Source: Phyto melanocephala
Taxonomy: Eukaryota; Arthropoda; Insecta; Diptera; Rhinophoridae
DNA length: 64,000 bases
Assembly (NCBI GenBank): GCA_941918925.1
Contig: OW799236.1
Span: 83,416,213-83,480,212, forward strand
Reading direction: 5' to 3'
The position numbers and the translations under genes are program-made. The notes beneath the pieces were generated by a model. It was not told where the DNA came from, did no database searches, and worked only from the letters and a program-made list of their open reading frames with translations. Shown piece after piece: positions 24,044-35,401 of this stretch (positions are counted from its first letter, which is position 1; the number at the start of each line of letters is the position of its first letter).

Positions 24044-24332
24044 TAATTTAAACAAACTCAAAAAACAAATCAATCAATGGTATAATTTTCTCGTTTTCTT
24101 TAAACAAAGTTATTTTTTACAAAGTATGAAATTAAATATTTTTTAAATAATATAATCATGCTACACACTCAAAGAATACTTAACCGTTTTTTTTTTTGAA
24201 CCAAGAATATTTTTCTGTTTTTAATGGGTCTTGTAAATTTTTGATTTATTTAATGTTTTTGTTATATGTAATGTTTTATGTATGTTTTGTTCAATTCCAA
24301 TTTGGATCACACTGACTTGGTTCGTTTCAGCT

Positions 24333-24483
24333 TCGAAAAAAATCGAAAATAAGAGCAATTGACTTGGGTTTTTAACCGCTACCTTAGGAACGAAACACTT
24401 TTTGACTTAGCAGGTTACAGAATTAATTAATTTTTGACATTTTTTTAGTTCTTTTTTTTCCATTTTTTTATTTCGAAAATAAC
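24333..24483. other. AT-rich spacer
   Basis: No feature seen, apart from the word tgacttggg near 24,360, which echoes the outer element's inverted repeat. Confidence 0.4.
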
Positions 24484-24491
24484 ATTGTATC

Positions 24492-24700
24492 CAAGGCATA
24501 TTAATTCATCAGGTAATTGCAGTTCGGAAAAAAATTTTTTGTTTATATTTTTTATATACGAAGTTTAACATTTGAAATAAATTATAATATAGAGAAACTT
24601 GTTCTTTCTTTATGAATTTTTACAGCTGAAATTTAAAATAAGTGAAGAAACAAATAATCAGCTGACGAAACAAGACTACCTGATGATTAAATGTGCCTTG
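24492..24700. mobile_element. MITE, tandem copy 1 (8-bp target duplication)
   Basis: The left end CAAGGCATATTAATTCATCA and the right end TGATGATTAAATGTGCCTTG are inverted. The octamer ATTGTATC flanks it at 24,484-24,491 and 24,701-24,708. An 8-bp duplication suggests hAT or P type. It is 209 bp and non-coding. Confidence 0.8.
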
Positions 24701-24708
24701 ATTGTATC

Positions 24709-24916
24709 CAAGGCATATTTATTCATCAGGTAATTGCAGTTCGGAAAAAAATTTTTTGTTTATATTTTTTATATACGAAGTTTAACATTTGAAATAAATT
24801 AGAAAATAGAGAAACTTGTTTTTTCTTTATGAATTTTAACAACTGAAATTTAAAATAAGTGATGAAAAAATAAACAGCTGAGGTATCAATCCTACCTGAT
24901 GAATAAATATGTCTTG
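24709..24916. mobile_element. MITE, tandem copy 2
   Basis: Same family and orientation as copy 1, about 90% identical. It is flanked by the same ATTGTATC at 24,701-24,708 and 24,917-24,924, and the central octamer is shared between the two copies. Confidence 0.8.
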
Positions 24917-24924
24917 ATTGTATC

Positions 24925-26000
24925 CTTTGTTTCTGATAAAAACTTAAAACCAATTAAAACTTCAAATTAAATAAATTAAAAATATAATTATGTATGCAAT
25001 CATATTATGATAATTTTAAAATATTTTCAGGTCGACTGAATGATGTAATATAATTAAAAGGAATGACCTTATTTTATTATTATTTTATTATAAGATAATT
25101 AAATTATCATTTTATGTTAAAATATATTAACTGCATGATACTATAATTCATCGTTTAATAATACAATCCCAATTATCAGACGTTGCTGTTAGATTATAAC
25201 AACCCCAACTTCATTTTGTTTGCATATAATATCTTTGCAACAGTGTGGCCTTATAGCTGTAGCTTAAACTCAATTCGATTAAGCTTAAATAAAATTATTT
25301 CCATTATTTTACCTATTGCTCCCATTATTTGATTGCAATAACAACAAGCCACAATAAAACAAAAGAATTTTAGAGAAACTATTTGCAATTGACAGGTACA
25401 AATGGCAGTTGCGATACAGATGATGATAATACACATTGATATTAAGCAAAACGACCTGAAATGGTTATTATGATGACGCGGTTGAGCAGTATTCCACCAT
25501 CAACTGCATCACTCTGATATTTTAATAAGGGATCACCAATATCGCCACCACCGTCAAAGCAAATTTTTTTTAAATGTTGCTTAAGGTCGGTCTGGTGTTT
25601 TTTTCCATGATTTTAAATGTTTTTTTAAATAGAGTATGAGTTGTGTTAGAGCTGTTTAATAGGATTGTTGTCACATTATATTGCTGTTACATTAAATGGC
25701 TTTAAATACCAACATTTTGTGTAGAGGTTTTTTGTTTATGTAGTTTGTTATAATGTTTTTTAAATAGAGTAAATACTTTTTGGTTGCTTGCCTTTAAGTA
25801 CTCCATTGTATTTCTTCCAGTCTATGAGTGAGATATTTAGATTAACAGGTTGTTTTTTTCATGTTTTTCAACAAGGAAAACGTGAACTTTCTCCGCACGC
25901 AAATCCAATGACTATGCTTGCCATCCATTATCATTTTTAACAATATTTTTATTTATATATATTTATTTTTTAACTGTAGTTTTTTGGTTGCTTTATTATT
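24925..26000. other. Gene-free AT-rich DNA
   Basis: No feature seen. Confidence 0.5.
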
Positions 26001-26002
26001 GT

Positions 26003-26765
26003 TATACCCTTCACCTGTGGTGCACAAGGGTATATATAGCTTTGTCATTCCGTTTGTAATTTCTACAATTTTCATTTCCGACCCCATAAAGTATATATTT
26101 TCTGAAAGCTTATGAATAGAGGAGTCGATTAAGCCCTGACCGTCTGTCCGTCTGTCCGTCTGTCCGTCTGCCCGTCTGTCCGTGTGTTGGTTGAAATAAA
26201 CTTTTAGAAGCAACTATATGTTCCTCAGATCTGTATATGGTATCAATCTCTTGGAAATATTCAGGAATGAATCGCTATTGAAATTCAGCACAATCGCCCC
26301 ATAACTTTCTGAGATATGAGCAAAAAACCACGACCACCTCGCTTTTTTTCACAATTACAACAACAACATACATACATAAATATATGTAAAAACCATACAA
26401 AAAAAGAAGAAATTACAAAAAGAAAAAATATTAAAAATAAGAAAAAAATAATAAAAAAAAACTACAAAAAAAAATTTTAAAAAAATTTAAAAAAAAATTT
26501 AAAAAAATTTTTCAAAAATTTTTCTAAAAAAATTTTTTAAAAAAATTTAAAAAAAATATAAAAAAAAATAATAAAATATAAATAATATATTAAATAAAAT
26601 AAAATAAAATTTTTTTGGCTCAGCTGGGATTCGATGCCACATTTATTCTAACGGGTACGTATGCACGTATTTTATATGGGATGAACAACAATTGTTATTG
26701 CATGACTACACGTTGTGAAGGGTATATAAGATTCGGCACGGCCGAATATAGCACTGTTACTTGTT
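26003..26765 (+). mobile_element. Short DINE-like element, family B copy 1
   Basis: It begins TATACCCTT...AAGGGTATA (a 9-bp stem). It continues through the fly-typical ccccataaagtatatatttt block, a (gtctgtcc)n run, and a ~200-bp A/T tract (26,390-26,610). It ends with the hairpin ATTCGGCACGGCCGAAT and acttgtt. An antisense tRNA-like motif, gggattcgatgcc, lies at about 26,628. It is non-coding. The architecture is that of DINE-1/Helentron-associated repeats, so rolling-circle mobilisation in trans is inferred. Confidence 0.8.
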
Positions 26766-26769
26766 TTAT

Positions 26770-27260
26770 TTGTCTTTGTTGTGGTTAATGTTGTTACATT
26801 GTGGCCGTAGATGTTGTTGTTATTATTATGTTGCCTTGCTTGCGCTTGTTTTAGGTCTCGTTTAAACAATCAATTGTTTTGGAAATTACCGAACAATAAG
26901 AGAAAAAAAATCTGAAAATAATCGAAATAATAATGACCAGCTAATGCTATTTAACATTGACTTTACACGATTTAACTACAATGTTGTTTAGTTTATTTTT
27001 TATTAATTTTTTTTGTATAGAGAAAAGGATTTCTTTTTCAAGAAAAAAAATTAAATGAAAAATACACAAAAATGCCCACCGTATATTATTTATTCATGAG
27101 AAATACCAATAAAAATTTGTTTTACTTTAGATATTTTTATTAGGGGCTTTTAAATGAAACTTTGATTTAAAAATGTTAAAAGTGCGTGAGTTTGTGAAAA
27201 TGTTAAATTTCTAAAAAGAGTTTTGCATTGATTATTTTGTTTTAGTTTTTTATTAAACTT
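26770..27260. other. Gene-free AT-rich DNA
   Basis: No feature seen. Confidence 0.5.
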
Positions 27261-27261
27261 T

Positions 27262-27339
27262 TCACAACTTATACACGGCACGCTTTTTAAATTGAACTTA
27301 TCAAATTTGTGACTCATACATATGTAACTCTGCATGTAA
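27262..27339. mobile_element. Partial copy of the 9.9-kb MITE
   Basis: ttatacacggcacgcttttt through gtaactctgcatgta follows 9,909-9,971 of the complete MITE. The match resumes as gtcaaaattgt at 28,074, beyond the inserted element. The right half is lost. Confidence 0.6.
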
Positions 27340-28070
27340 AGCTGGATTCACCCATAAAATTTTAGTTCAGAACAAATTTTTTTTGTATTGAGTTTGATGT
27401 TTTACTTTTGAGAGAGAGAGAGATTATTTTGTTCAGAAAGATTTTTCTTGAATTGGTTTAATTTTAACTCTTGTTCAGAAGAAACTGAATTGGGATGCCA
27501 CTATTTTTCAATATTTACATGAAAATTGAATTTGGTTGCCACATCACACAGTGTCAGTACATTTATTATACAAAAATTGTTTTTGCCGAAAATTAACAAT
27601 TAAAATGGAATTTAATGAAAATATTGCTCAAAAATTAATAGAAGAATTAAAAAACCAGGAAGAAAATGTTTGTATGACATGAGCAATAGTGCATACAAAA
27701 ATAATTATTTAAAACAGGGTTTATGGAATGAAATAGAAGCGACTCTTTTTATTTTCGATTTTTTTTTATAAATTTCTTTTGCAAACAAATTGACTTTATG
27801 CACTTCAATTAAAAATAATAATTTTAGTTTTCTTCTATCCGACATTTTCTTCACATATATTTTAATGAAATAATTTACGTTTGTTTTTATTTACATAGTT
27901 TGCTAGCGGTGCTTCCACTTTGTACAACTGTTTGCATTTTATATTATATGGCAGCTTTGTTTTTTCGGACAAATTTTCTTAAATGGGTGAATCGTTCTGC
28001 AGAAAACTCTCAGTAAAAAATGTTATTCTCCGGAAAAAATTTTGTTCAGAACAAATGGGTGAATTCACCT
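27340..28070. mobile_element. PIF/Harbinger-like element inserted in an older MITE
   Basis: The ends AGCTGGATTCACCCA and the complement of AGGTGAATTCACCCA are followed on both sides by a ttctgaacaaa-type block. Flanking trinucleotides are TAA (27,337-27,339) and TCA (28,071-28,073), a plausible decayed TWA duplication. It carries a MADF-like coding scrap, as autonomous PIF/Harbinger elements carry a MADF/Myb-like accessory gene. It is 731 bp and the transposase is absent. Confidence 0.65.
27605..27750 (+). pseudogene. MADF-domain fragment
   Basis: ATG at 27,605 opens MEFNENIAQKLIEELKNQE. After a one-base shift the frame gives CLYDMSNSAYKNNYLKQGLW and NEIEATL. LYD...YKN...K...W.EI is the signature of the MADF (Myb/SANT-like, acidic-pocket) DNA-binding domain. 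About 45 residues survive of a ~85-residue domain. Its position inside PIF-like ends suggests it is the start of the Harbinger accessory DNA-binding protein gene rather than a host MADF gene. Confidence 0.6.
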
Positions 28071-28237
28071 TCAGTCAAAATTGTTATTTTAAGATCTAGT
28101 AAAAATAGTGAGTCTATATTTTGTTTCAAGAAAGGACCGAACCTCCCTGCCCGACTCTTAGCTAGCTGCTCAATGGCTACCGTAGTCTTACTCTTGGCAA
28201 CCTCTCAAAAGTAAACGTTAAGATTTACTACTCTAAA

Positions 28238-28763
28238 GCTCTAAACACATAGACGCCAGCAGACTTCACAACTTCACGGCTTCAAATGCTGACAACTTCA
28301 AATGCTGCTCTGAAGTCAGCTTCATAATTATTTTGAAGACAGCAACAACATAAAAATCAGCTGATGTGTATTTTAGCAATACAAATTTCAGGGATGCCGC
28401 ATATATATTTGATAATGAATAAAATTAAAGTTATTGATAAAAAAATGTAATAATATCACGAAAAACTATAAAAACACATAAATTTATTTCTTTATTGTAT
28501 TTTTGGTAATGTTCTTTTATGTTTAATATCAAAAATAAGTTTTTGTTCTTTTTTTTTCCAATTTAATATATATAATGGCAACACTATATTTGTTCTTGCT
28601 GCCCGTCAAAATAGAAAATAGCCTAAGTTGGCAGCAGCAGCAAATGCTGTTGTGCAGTCGTGCTGCTGTGCTGCCGTCAAAATAATCGTTTTCATTTAAA
28701 CACATGGATTTTATTTTTGACATATTGCTGCTTGCTGCCTGCTGTCGTCTATGTGTTTAGAGC
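28238..28763. mobile_element. MITE, 526 bp
   Basis: The termini GCTCTAAACACATAGACGCC and the complement of GCTCTAAACACATAGACGAC form a TIR of about 25 bp, rich in gcagcag/ctgctg further in. The outer three bases are TAA on the left and ATT on the right, so a target duplication cannot be fixed. Non-coding. Confidence 0.7.
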
Positions 28764-28839
28764 ATTATTCAGACTTTTGCTTTGTGTACATTACAAGTCA
28801 ACTGGCGCACAGTGAGACAACGCCGGCATTAAATACAAG

Positions 28840-29260
28840 GAGTAATTACAGAGTTCTGAAATTTTGCACAGGTTACTTTTGAGACAATTCCAGTTTAAAA
28901 AAAAATTAAGAAAATTCGCCCACTTTTACGCCCACCTCCCATACAATCGAAATTTGTAAAATGCCGTATTGTCCGTAATACTTAAGGGATAACTTTAAAT
29001 TTTGGTATACTTGAATGTTATATTGTTACAAACATTATCAGAATAAAGTTTTGGACTTTGGCCCACTTTTACCCCCACCCCCCATACAACCTCAACATAA
29101 AAACTGCCATATTTTCTAAAATATTTTAGGTACAATCTTCAAATTTGATATTATTATTATTTATATAATTTAAAATGTTTCATGCAAAAATTACAATAAC
29201 ACGCCCACTCTTACACCCACTTCCCATTAAAATGCAATAAAAAAGAACAATTTTTTTCAT
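28840..29260 (+). repeat. DINE-like central repeat fragment
   Basis: Three degenerate units with cgcccacttttacgcccacc, gcccacttttacccccaccc and cgcccactcttacacccact at about 28,917, 29,060 and 29,203. The spacing is ~143 bp, half the family A period. Neither end of an element is kept. The unit sequence differs from families A and B, so it is probably a third subfamily. Confidence 0.55.
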
Positions 29261-31565
29261 TCTATCAATAATTTTTTAATATCATCATGGTATTCTAATT
29301 TTTTCAATATCTTTATTGCTATCGATCCAAATATCAGAAATTGCACTACAAGAAATTATTGAATTATCCATGACCTTGTAAACTTTTTTTAACACTTTAT
29401 ATAAACTTGTATAAACTTGCACTCTCAAATATGTAGATTGTGAATTAAACATATACATAATTGCAATTACCGTTTGTTGATCAATAATATTTAAAACAAC
29501 AACAATGTAATATTTTTTTACAGTTTGTTTTTAAAAAGTTTGTGAGCACAATATAAAATATCAAACAAACAATTAAAAAAAAAAATTAAAAATTTTTAAA
29601 CATGCTATTGCATGCTAACATACTTATGTACATACGTATAGCGACAAAATGTGCACGTTGCGTATTTTTTGTAGTTTTTTGTATGTTTGAAGTACTTTTG
29701 CAAACTTTTGCTATATGTCCTCTACTTTAAATGAAAGCTGAGACTTCAATCTTTCATTTGATGTAAGTCTGCACCTAGGGCGAGGGGCTGCTCTATATTT
29801 CCTAGTCCATTGAAAATGCAAAATGTAAATTTTTACACCACAATTCTGTTGTAAAGAAATTTTTTTTTGTGTTTCTTTTTTTAAATTTATTTTTTATCTA
29901 CTCATTCTACAACAACTAAATTAATTAAAAAAATACTTTTAGGTTATATTTATTATGTATTTTTTTATTGATAAGCTTTTGAATATTACATATTGAACCA
30001 ACATATTTCAAGCGCGTTAGCATACCTCAACTTTGACTTGCTCTAGACCAAAAACTAATGAAGTTATGAATCTCAAATTTCAGGGAATTGTTACTCATAT
30101 ACTTATCTGTTAATATACTGTGAAAATTTCATCCAAACATAACGTTTTACCCAACATATATACTTTAACAGCTTTACCGATTAGATTTTTTTTATAGGCT
30201 GGCAGAAAAAGTGGATCTCAATACGTATGTTATGTCCGGCAACACCAGCAGTACAACAATTGTTCACAACAAGGTTGTATAATATTCATCCACTTCTTTT
30301 TAATTTGTTAAAAACGCACTATATCCAGATAATAGGTAATTCCCCCCCGACTTCATGTAGGGCTGTTTCCACTGACCTACATTTTTGTTTTCATGTTTTT
30401 CGTTGCAAAAATTTATCGCTGAGTTTACACCGAAGATATGTGTCCACCAGAATTTTTTATAACAATCTCAATATCCTTGTAAGAATATTTTATCAAGCCT
30501 ACAACAAACATTAATTCCTTTCCATTTGCTTACAATCAAATTTTATAAGAGTCTCAAAGTAAAAACAATGCGCATCAAATAAATTCACAAGTGTATCTAT
30601 TCTGCTGTATTTCATGGACTGAGCATATGAATATTTTTACAACTTTTGAAATTTGGACTTCTTTCAGTTTTCTAGGGAGATCACACAACCAATAATATAT
30701 TATTTGTGTTGAACACGAAAAGTTAACTACTCCAAGCCATCTAAGTCAGTAAAACTTCAAAATTTTCATCATCAGAGTAGAAAAATGTGGACTGCTTCTT
30801 GTTCTGCTCTAAGCAAAAGTCAAAGCTTGGCAAGAGATTAGATGAAACAGATGCCATCTTATCGCAATATCAAAGCATATACTGGCATTCGATCAATTGA
30901 TGAACTTGTTCTACTCGTGGCAAACAGGGGAAAGTTTGTAATATTCTAAAGAATATGCATTAAAGAGCGAAAGATATGGAGAGAGTATTCTCAATAAAAG
31001 CGATTATATAAATCTCTGATTTGATCATTTGAAACTAAAACAGTCACCTCCCTCCATTTCCTATGTCATCAGCCAGGATGGTGCTTAAAATTAGTACTAG
31101 TAAGATTCTCGCTATCTCATGCTACAATAACGTTGAGAAAATTTTGCAAACCCGTTTTATATGGCTTAAAAATTCCCATATCCCATATAACTTTTGCAAA
31201 AGTTAATCTAAGATTTCTGCACTTCTTTTAATAAAATAACTAAAATCTTAGTTTAAGGGAATCTTAAAAAGGCGTCATTTTGAGTCGATATGCGTCGTCA
31301 GTGTTTTGTGAATTTTTAAAAAAAAATCCACATGTAAATCCTTTCTTATAGTTAATCCAATCATTGTGAACTCTGTCTGAAAGTTTCCTGTGCAATTTTT
31401 ACTACCGCAAAAATTTAAAGATTCCCCTAGGATGATGGAATTTAATAGGCTCTAGTCGCTTCATATCTGAATTGAGGCAGTCTACTCTCAGAGTCCCATA
31501 GAAACAGATTTTATACTATCAGTTGTTGGGAATTGCAATGTATGCACCAAGGCATGTCCAAATTC
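29261..31565. other. Gene-free AT-rich DNA
   Basis: No terminus or coding bias recognised. The segments at 29,700-29,820 and 30,180-30,500 have slightly higher GC but no readable protein. Confidence 0.45.
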
Positions 31566-31771
31566 ATTTGTATACCCCTCACATAAGAGTGTAAAAGGTC
31601 ATATAAATTTGTCATTCCGTTTGTAATTTCTAAAGTATTCATTTTAAACCATAAATATTGTATATATTATGAATCCTTGTATATAAAGGAATGATTACCC
31701 TAAGTCCGTCTGTCCGTATGTATATTGAAATCAATTTTTTAAAGCAACCGCGTGTACTTCAGACTCTTATA

Positions 31772-32668
31772 AAGGGTGTTTTTTTAAGCCCGATAGAACT
31801 TGAAATTGTAAAAAATAACACAAAAAATTAAATTGTAATCAAAATTTTTTTTTATTCGAAAGATCAATACGTGACATTAACATTTGAAAATGATTTCGGG
31901 CATATGGGCACCGCGGCTGTTCTTGACGAAGCGCATTCTGGACGTCCGTTGTTTTATCGCAAAATTGTGATGAGGCGCATTTTTGGCTTAACGAGCTTGT
32001 TAATAAGCAAAATTGCCGCATATGGAGCGAGACCAATCCACAAGAGACCCTACAGACTCCATTACATCCAGAAAAATGCACCGTTTGGTGCGCTGGTGGC
32101 ATCATCGGACCTTATTTTTTCAAAAATGAGGCCGGAGCTCGCGTTACGGTCAATCGTTACCGCACCATGATCAATGATTTTTTGTTTGAAAATATGGATG
32201 ACATTGATCCGGAGGAGATGTGGTTTCAACAGGATGGCGCTACGTGCCATACGGCGAACGCAACCATCGACTTATTGAAATCAAAATTTGGCGATAAGTT
32301 GATTTCGAGAAATGGACCTGTCAATTGGTCCAAGTCGTGCGATTTGACACCTCTCGATTATTTCCTGTGGGGCTACGTGAAGTCACTGGTTTATGCTGAT
32401 AAACCAGCAACAATTGACGCCTTGGAGGCCAGCATTGTTCGTGTTATTCGTGACATACGGCCAGCAGTGCTCGAAAAAGTGGCCCAAAATTGGACGTCCA
32501 AAATGCGCTTCGTCAAGAACAGCCGCGGTGCCCATATGCCCGAAATCATTTTCAAATGTTAATGTCAAGTATTGATCTTTCGAATAAAAAAAAATTTTTG
32601 ATTACAATTTAATTTTTTGTGTTATTTTTTACAATTTCAAGTTCTATCGGGCTTAAAAAAACACCCTT
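31772..32668 (+). mobile_element. DD41D-type mariner with 176-bp inverted ends
   Basis: An 897-bp element, AAGGGTGTTTTTTTAAGCCC at the left and its complement at the right, with TA on both sides (31,770-31,771 and 32,669-32,670). The arms (31,772-31,947 and 32,493-32,668) are nearly identical. They include the last ~40 codons of the transposase, so the left arm is an inverted copy of the gene's own 3' end. The N-terminal half of the gene is missing. Confidence 0.85.
31951..32562 (+). pseudogene. Mariner transposase, rosa-like, 5'-truncated
   Basis: An open frame of ~200 codons without an early start (first ATG 32,167). It contains CDEAHFWLNELVNKQNC (first catalytic Asp), MWFQQDGATCHTA (second Asp) and CDLTPLDYFLWGYVKSLVY (third Asp), and ends RGAHMPEIIFKC and a stop. 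There are 40 residues between the second and third Asp, one fewer than in the 34-kb copy, because WPPR is shortened to WSK. The spacing and motifs place it with DD41D (rosa-like) mariners. The helix-turn-helix DNA-binding half and the start of the catalytic core are absent, so it cannot be active, although the surviving core has no stop. Confidence 0.8.
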
Positions 32669-32979
32669 TATGTAAAAAATTTTTAGATATTTTTTCTAGA
32701 ATTTTGCTATCAGTTATGTGGGAACATTTCGAGCTTTTGCAGTTCCTACTGTACTTCTTGGCTTGTAGCGTATGTTTAAAACATTTGGTTTTTGACTATA
32801 TTTACCAAAAGTCTTGGTTCCATGGGTTCACTACCGATAAAAGTAAAGGCGAACACAATTTAAAAAAAAAAAATTAAAAGTTCAGATAATCGGCCACAGT
32901 TGCATGAGGCAAGATTGTACAAACTGTGTGAAGGGAACATAAGATTGGGCACAACTTATTATTAATTACTACTGTTATA

Positions 32980-34290
32980 AACGTTCAAGACGGAAGTGTC
33001 CAATCACTTTAGTACTTAAGCATCTGTTTTCAATCTTATAGTCCTCATTATAACTTTATCCTTCAAGATAGGAGGATACATTGCAACCTGCACCTTGATC
33101 TAAGCAGACAATCTTAGTGTGAGTTTTTATTTAAATAACAAATACATAAGTTTTATCTGTTAATAGCTCAATATCTTGAGCTGGTTCAACGTTATGTTCT
33201 GGTACATTTTATAGTTCACAATAAAATTGGGTACATAATTTCAATATCTTTTCGACTGAAACCAAAAATAAAACAAACTATGACAAAGTAATAAAGCATT
33301 TAAAATCCTGGTCACGTTTAATATTTTTTCAAAAAATAAAAAAAACCAAAACAAACAGAAAATCGTTAAAAAAAACTAAGTGTCAATTTATACTTGTGTT
33401 GTATTATTTTTTTAGTTCTTTTGCAGCAAAAAAAAATCATGGATTTTTATTTTGTTTTTATTGTATTTGGTGCTATTGGTAGTAGTAATTCTGTTTAACA
33501 CTTTTTACTCTACAGGCGATTTGAACACTGCAGAACGTTTATTTTCCATCGCAATTTAGCCCCAAAAATGAGAGAGAAAAACGAAAGAAACAAACAAACA
33601 ACACATCTTTCAAATGTTTTACAATCGCTATCCTGTGGTGTAAAAACGTGCACCTTATGTCATAATATTGCGTTTTATATCATTCTTTCTTCTTCTTCTT
33701 CTTCTCGTTTCAAACTGCTGTTTGTGTGTATTTACATTTGTGGCCAAGTGTTATGCTGTTACTGCTAATGTGTGATTTTTGTCAAGTTAAATACAACTAC
33801 TTTGGTAAAGAAATTACAAACATCAAACGTGGTGTAAACATAGTATGACTGCTAAAAACTACATTATATAAAAACGTTTAAAAAAATCATTTAAACAGCA
33901 AAAAATCAAACGAACAAAAGTATATGACAAAGACACGATTTTATTTAATGGAATTCATAAGTTTTGTTATTTTTAACACACAAAAAAAAATTAAAAAATA
34001 TATAAAAAAAAGCAAAAAAATCACACACAAAAGAAATTCTCCTTTTATTTTAAATATATGAAATTTTTAACACAAAAGGAATGGAGCAAACAGCACTAGA
34101 AATGCGTTTTCAGTAGTTGGCACGAGTAACATTTTCCCACACTTGCCACAGTAGTTTGGCAAAAAAAAAAAATGTAACCGTACATCAGGAGAAATGGTCG
34201 AATTTATTTGGATATAAATTGACTAATCTATTATGTTGCTGATTGTAAAATAGACATGACGTGCTATTGACTGGACTATAAAGTGGCTTG
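32980..34290. other. Gene-free AT-rich DNA
   Basis: Short (ctt)n near 33,688 and A-rich runs. No element recognised. Confidence 0.5.
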
Positions 34291-34298
34291 AATCTGTT

Positions 34299-35346
34299 CT
34301 AACGTTGTCCACAGCTTGATGAAATTTTAGAACGTTTCATAATATAGATCGGATTTTCGACGGTTTTCAAGCACAAATCGGGCGATACTGCTGCAATTTC
34401 ACATTCGATATTCGTACGAATTTCATCAATCGTCGCTGGCTTGTTGGCATGAACATAGACTTGACGTAGCCCCACAGGAAATAGTCTAACGGCGTCAAAT
34501 CGCACGACCGAGGCGGCCAATCGAATGGACAGTTTCGTGAAATAGCACGTTCTCCAAACTTGGTTTCCAATAAATTGATTGAGACATTTGCTGTGTGGCT
34601 TGCGGCGCCGTCCTGTTGGAACCACATGTCCTCCAAGTCCATATCATCCAATTGGAGCCAAAAATATTCTGTTATCATTGAACGGTAGCGATTTCTTGAT
34701 CATCACGGAAGAAGTACGGCCCAATGACGCCGCCATCCCATAAACCGCACCAAACCATAATTTTTTCGGGATGCAATGATGACTCATGGAGTACGTGTGG
34801 ATTGCTGTCTGACCAATAACGCATATTTTGCTTATTGACGAAGCCATTCAGCCAGAAATGAGCGTCATCGCTGAAGATGATTTTTTGATGAAAACCCGAA
34901 TCATTTTCAAGTTGTTGCTCAGCCCAATTCACGATCATACGATGCTTCTGGTGGTCAAGCGGCTTCAGTTATTGCGTCAATTTGATCTTATAAGGCTGTA
35001 GGCCAAGGTCTTTTCGCAAAATTCGCCACAACGACGTCACAGATATGACCAACGCTTGAGAACGACGTGCGAGAGACACATTTGGTCTTTCTTCAACTGA
35101 AGCCTCAACGGCAGCAATATTCTCAACACTACGGGCACTTCTTTGTCTCACTGGTGCGGGAGGATTTTGTACTGTGCCTGTGGATTCAAATTTTTCCATT
35201 AGACGCTCAATTGTTGATCTGGTAGGACGATTATGATGACCATAAATTGGACGTAGCGCTCTTAACGTTGAGGCCACTGACTCCGAAATTCGGTAGTAAA
35301 TTTTAATAACTTCGTCTCGTTGTTGGCTCGTATATCTTTTTATCAT
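34299..35346 (-). pseudogene. Mariner transposase, rosa-like DD41D, nearly full length
   Basis: Runs from ATG 35,346 to about 34,299, covering almost the usual ~345 residues. The N-terminal helix-turn-helix region reads MIKRYTSQQRDEVIKIYYRI, then ...STIERLMEKFESTG and ARRSQALVISVTSLWRIL. The core has FSDDAHFWLNGFVNKQN (first Asp), MWFQQDGAASHTA (second) and CDLTPLDYFLWGYVKS (third), with 41 residues between the last two, the DD41D spacing. It is broken by an in-frame TAA after KIKLTQ (34,970 region), a frameshift near 34,676 and another near 34,450. Upstream, a GTAGACC...GGTCTAC hairpin at about 35,380-35,400 may belong to the terminus. I did not find a matching left TIR. Confidence 0.8.
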
Positions 35347-35401
35347 GAAATGCCAAACCTTACTGAAAGAGAAATGTCAAAAGAGCGGTAGACCACTATC
35401 G

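Larger units (their letters stand above)
20107..24332 (-). mobile_element. Outer DNA element split by the CACTG transposon
   Basis: AGCTGAAGCGAACCAAGTCA (20,107-20,126) is matched in inverted orientation at 24,313-24,332 with one mismatch in 20. The word tcttattttc also occurs just outside both repeats. If the 2,982-bp inner element (21,062-24,043) and one TAA are removed, about 1.2 kb remains. It carries one gene remnant on the minus strand whose start lies towards the right end. The true termini and target duplication are not resolved, so the superfamily is open. Confidence 0.45.
31571..32978 (+). mobile_element. Degenerate family B-like element, split by a mariner
   Basis: It starts TATACCCCTCACATAAGAGT and has the tttgtcattccgtttgtaat and gtccgtctgtccgt blocks. 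The eroded end reads gtgtgaagg..acataagattgggcac at 32,917-32,952. The mariner at 31,772-32,668 lies inside, so the copy predates that insertion. Confidence 0.6.

Noticed and set aside
32383..32568. Minus-strand frame resembling the start of the left mariner arm (MTLTFENDFGHMG...)
   Set aside because: It is the antisense of the transposase end. It recurs at 31,871 only because the left arm is an inverted copy of that end.
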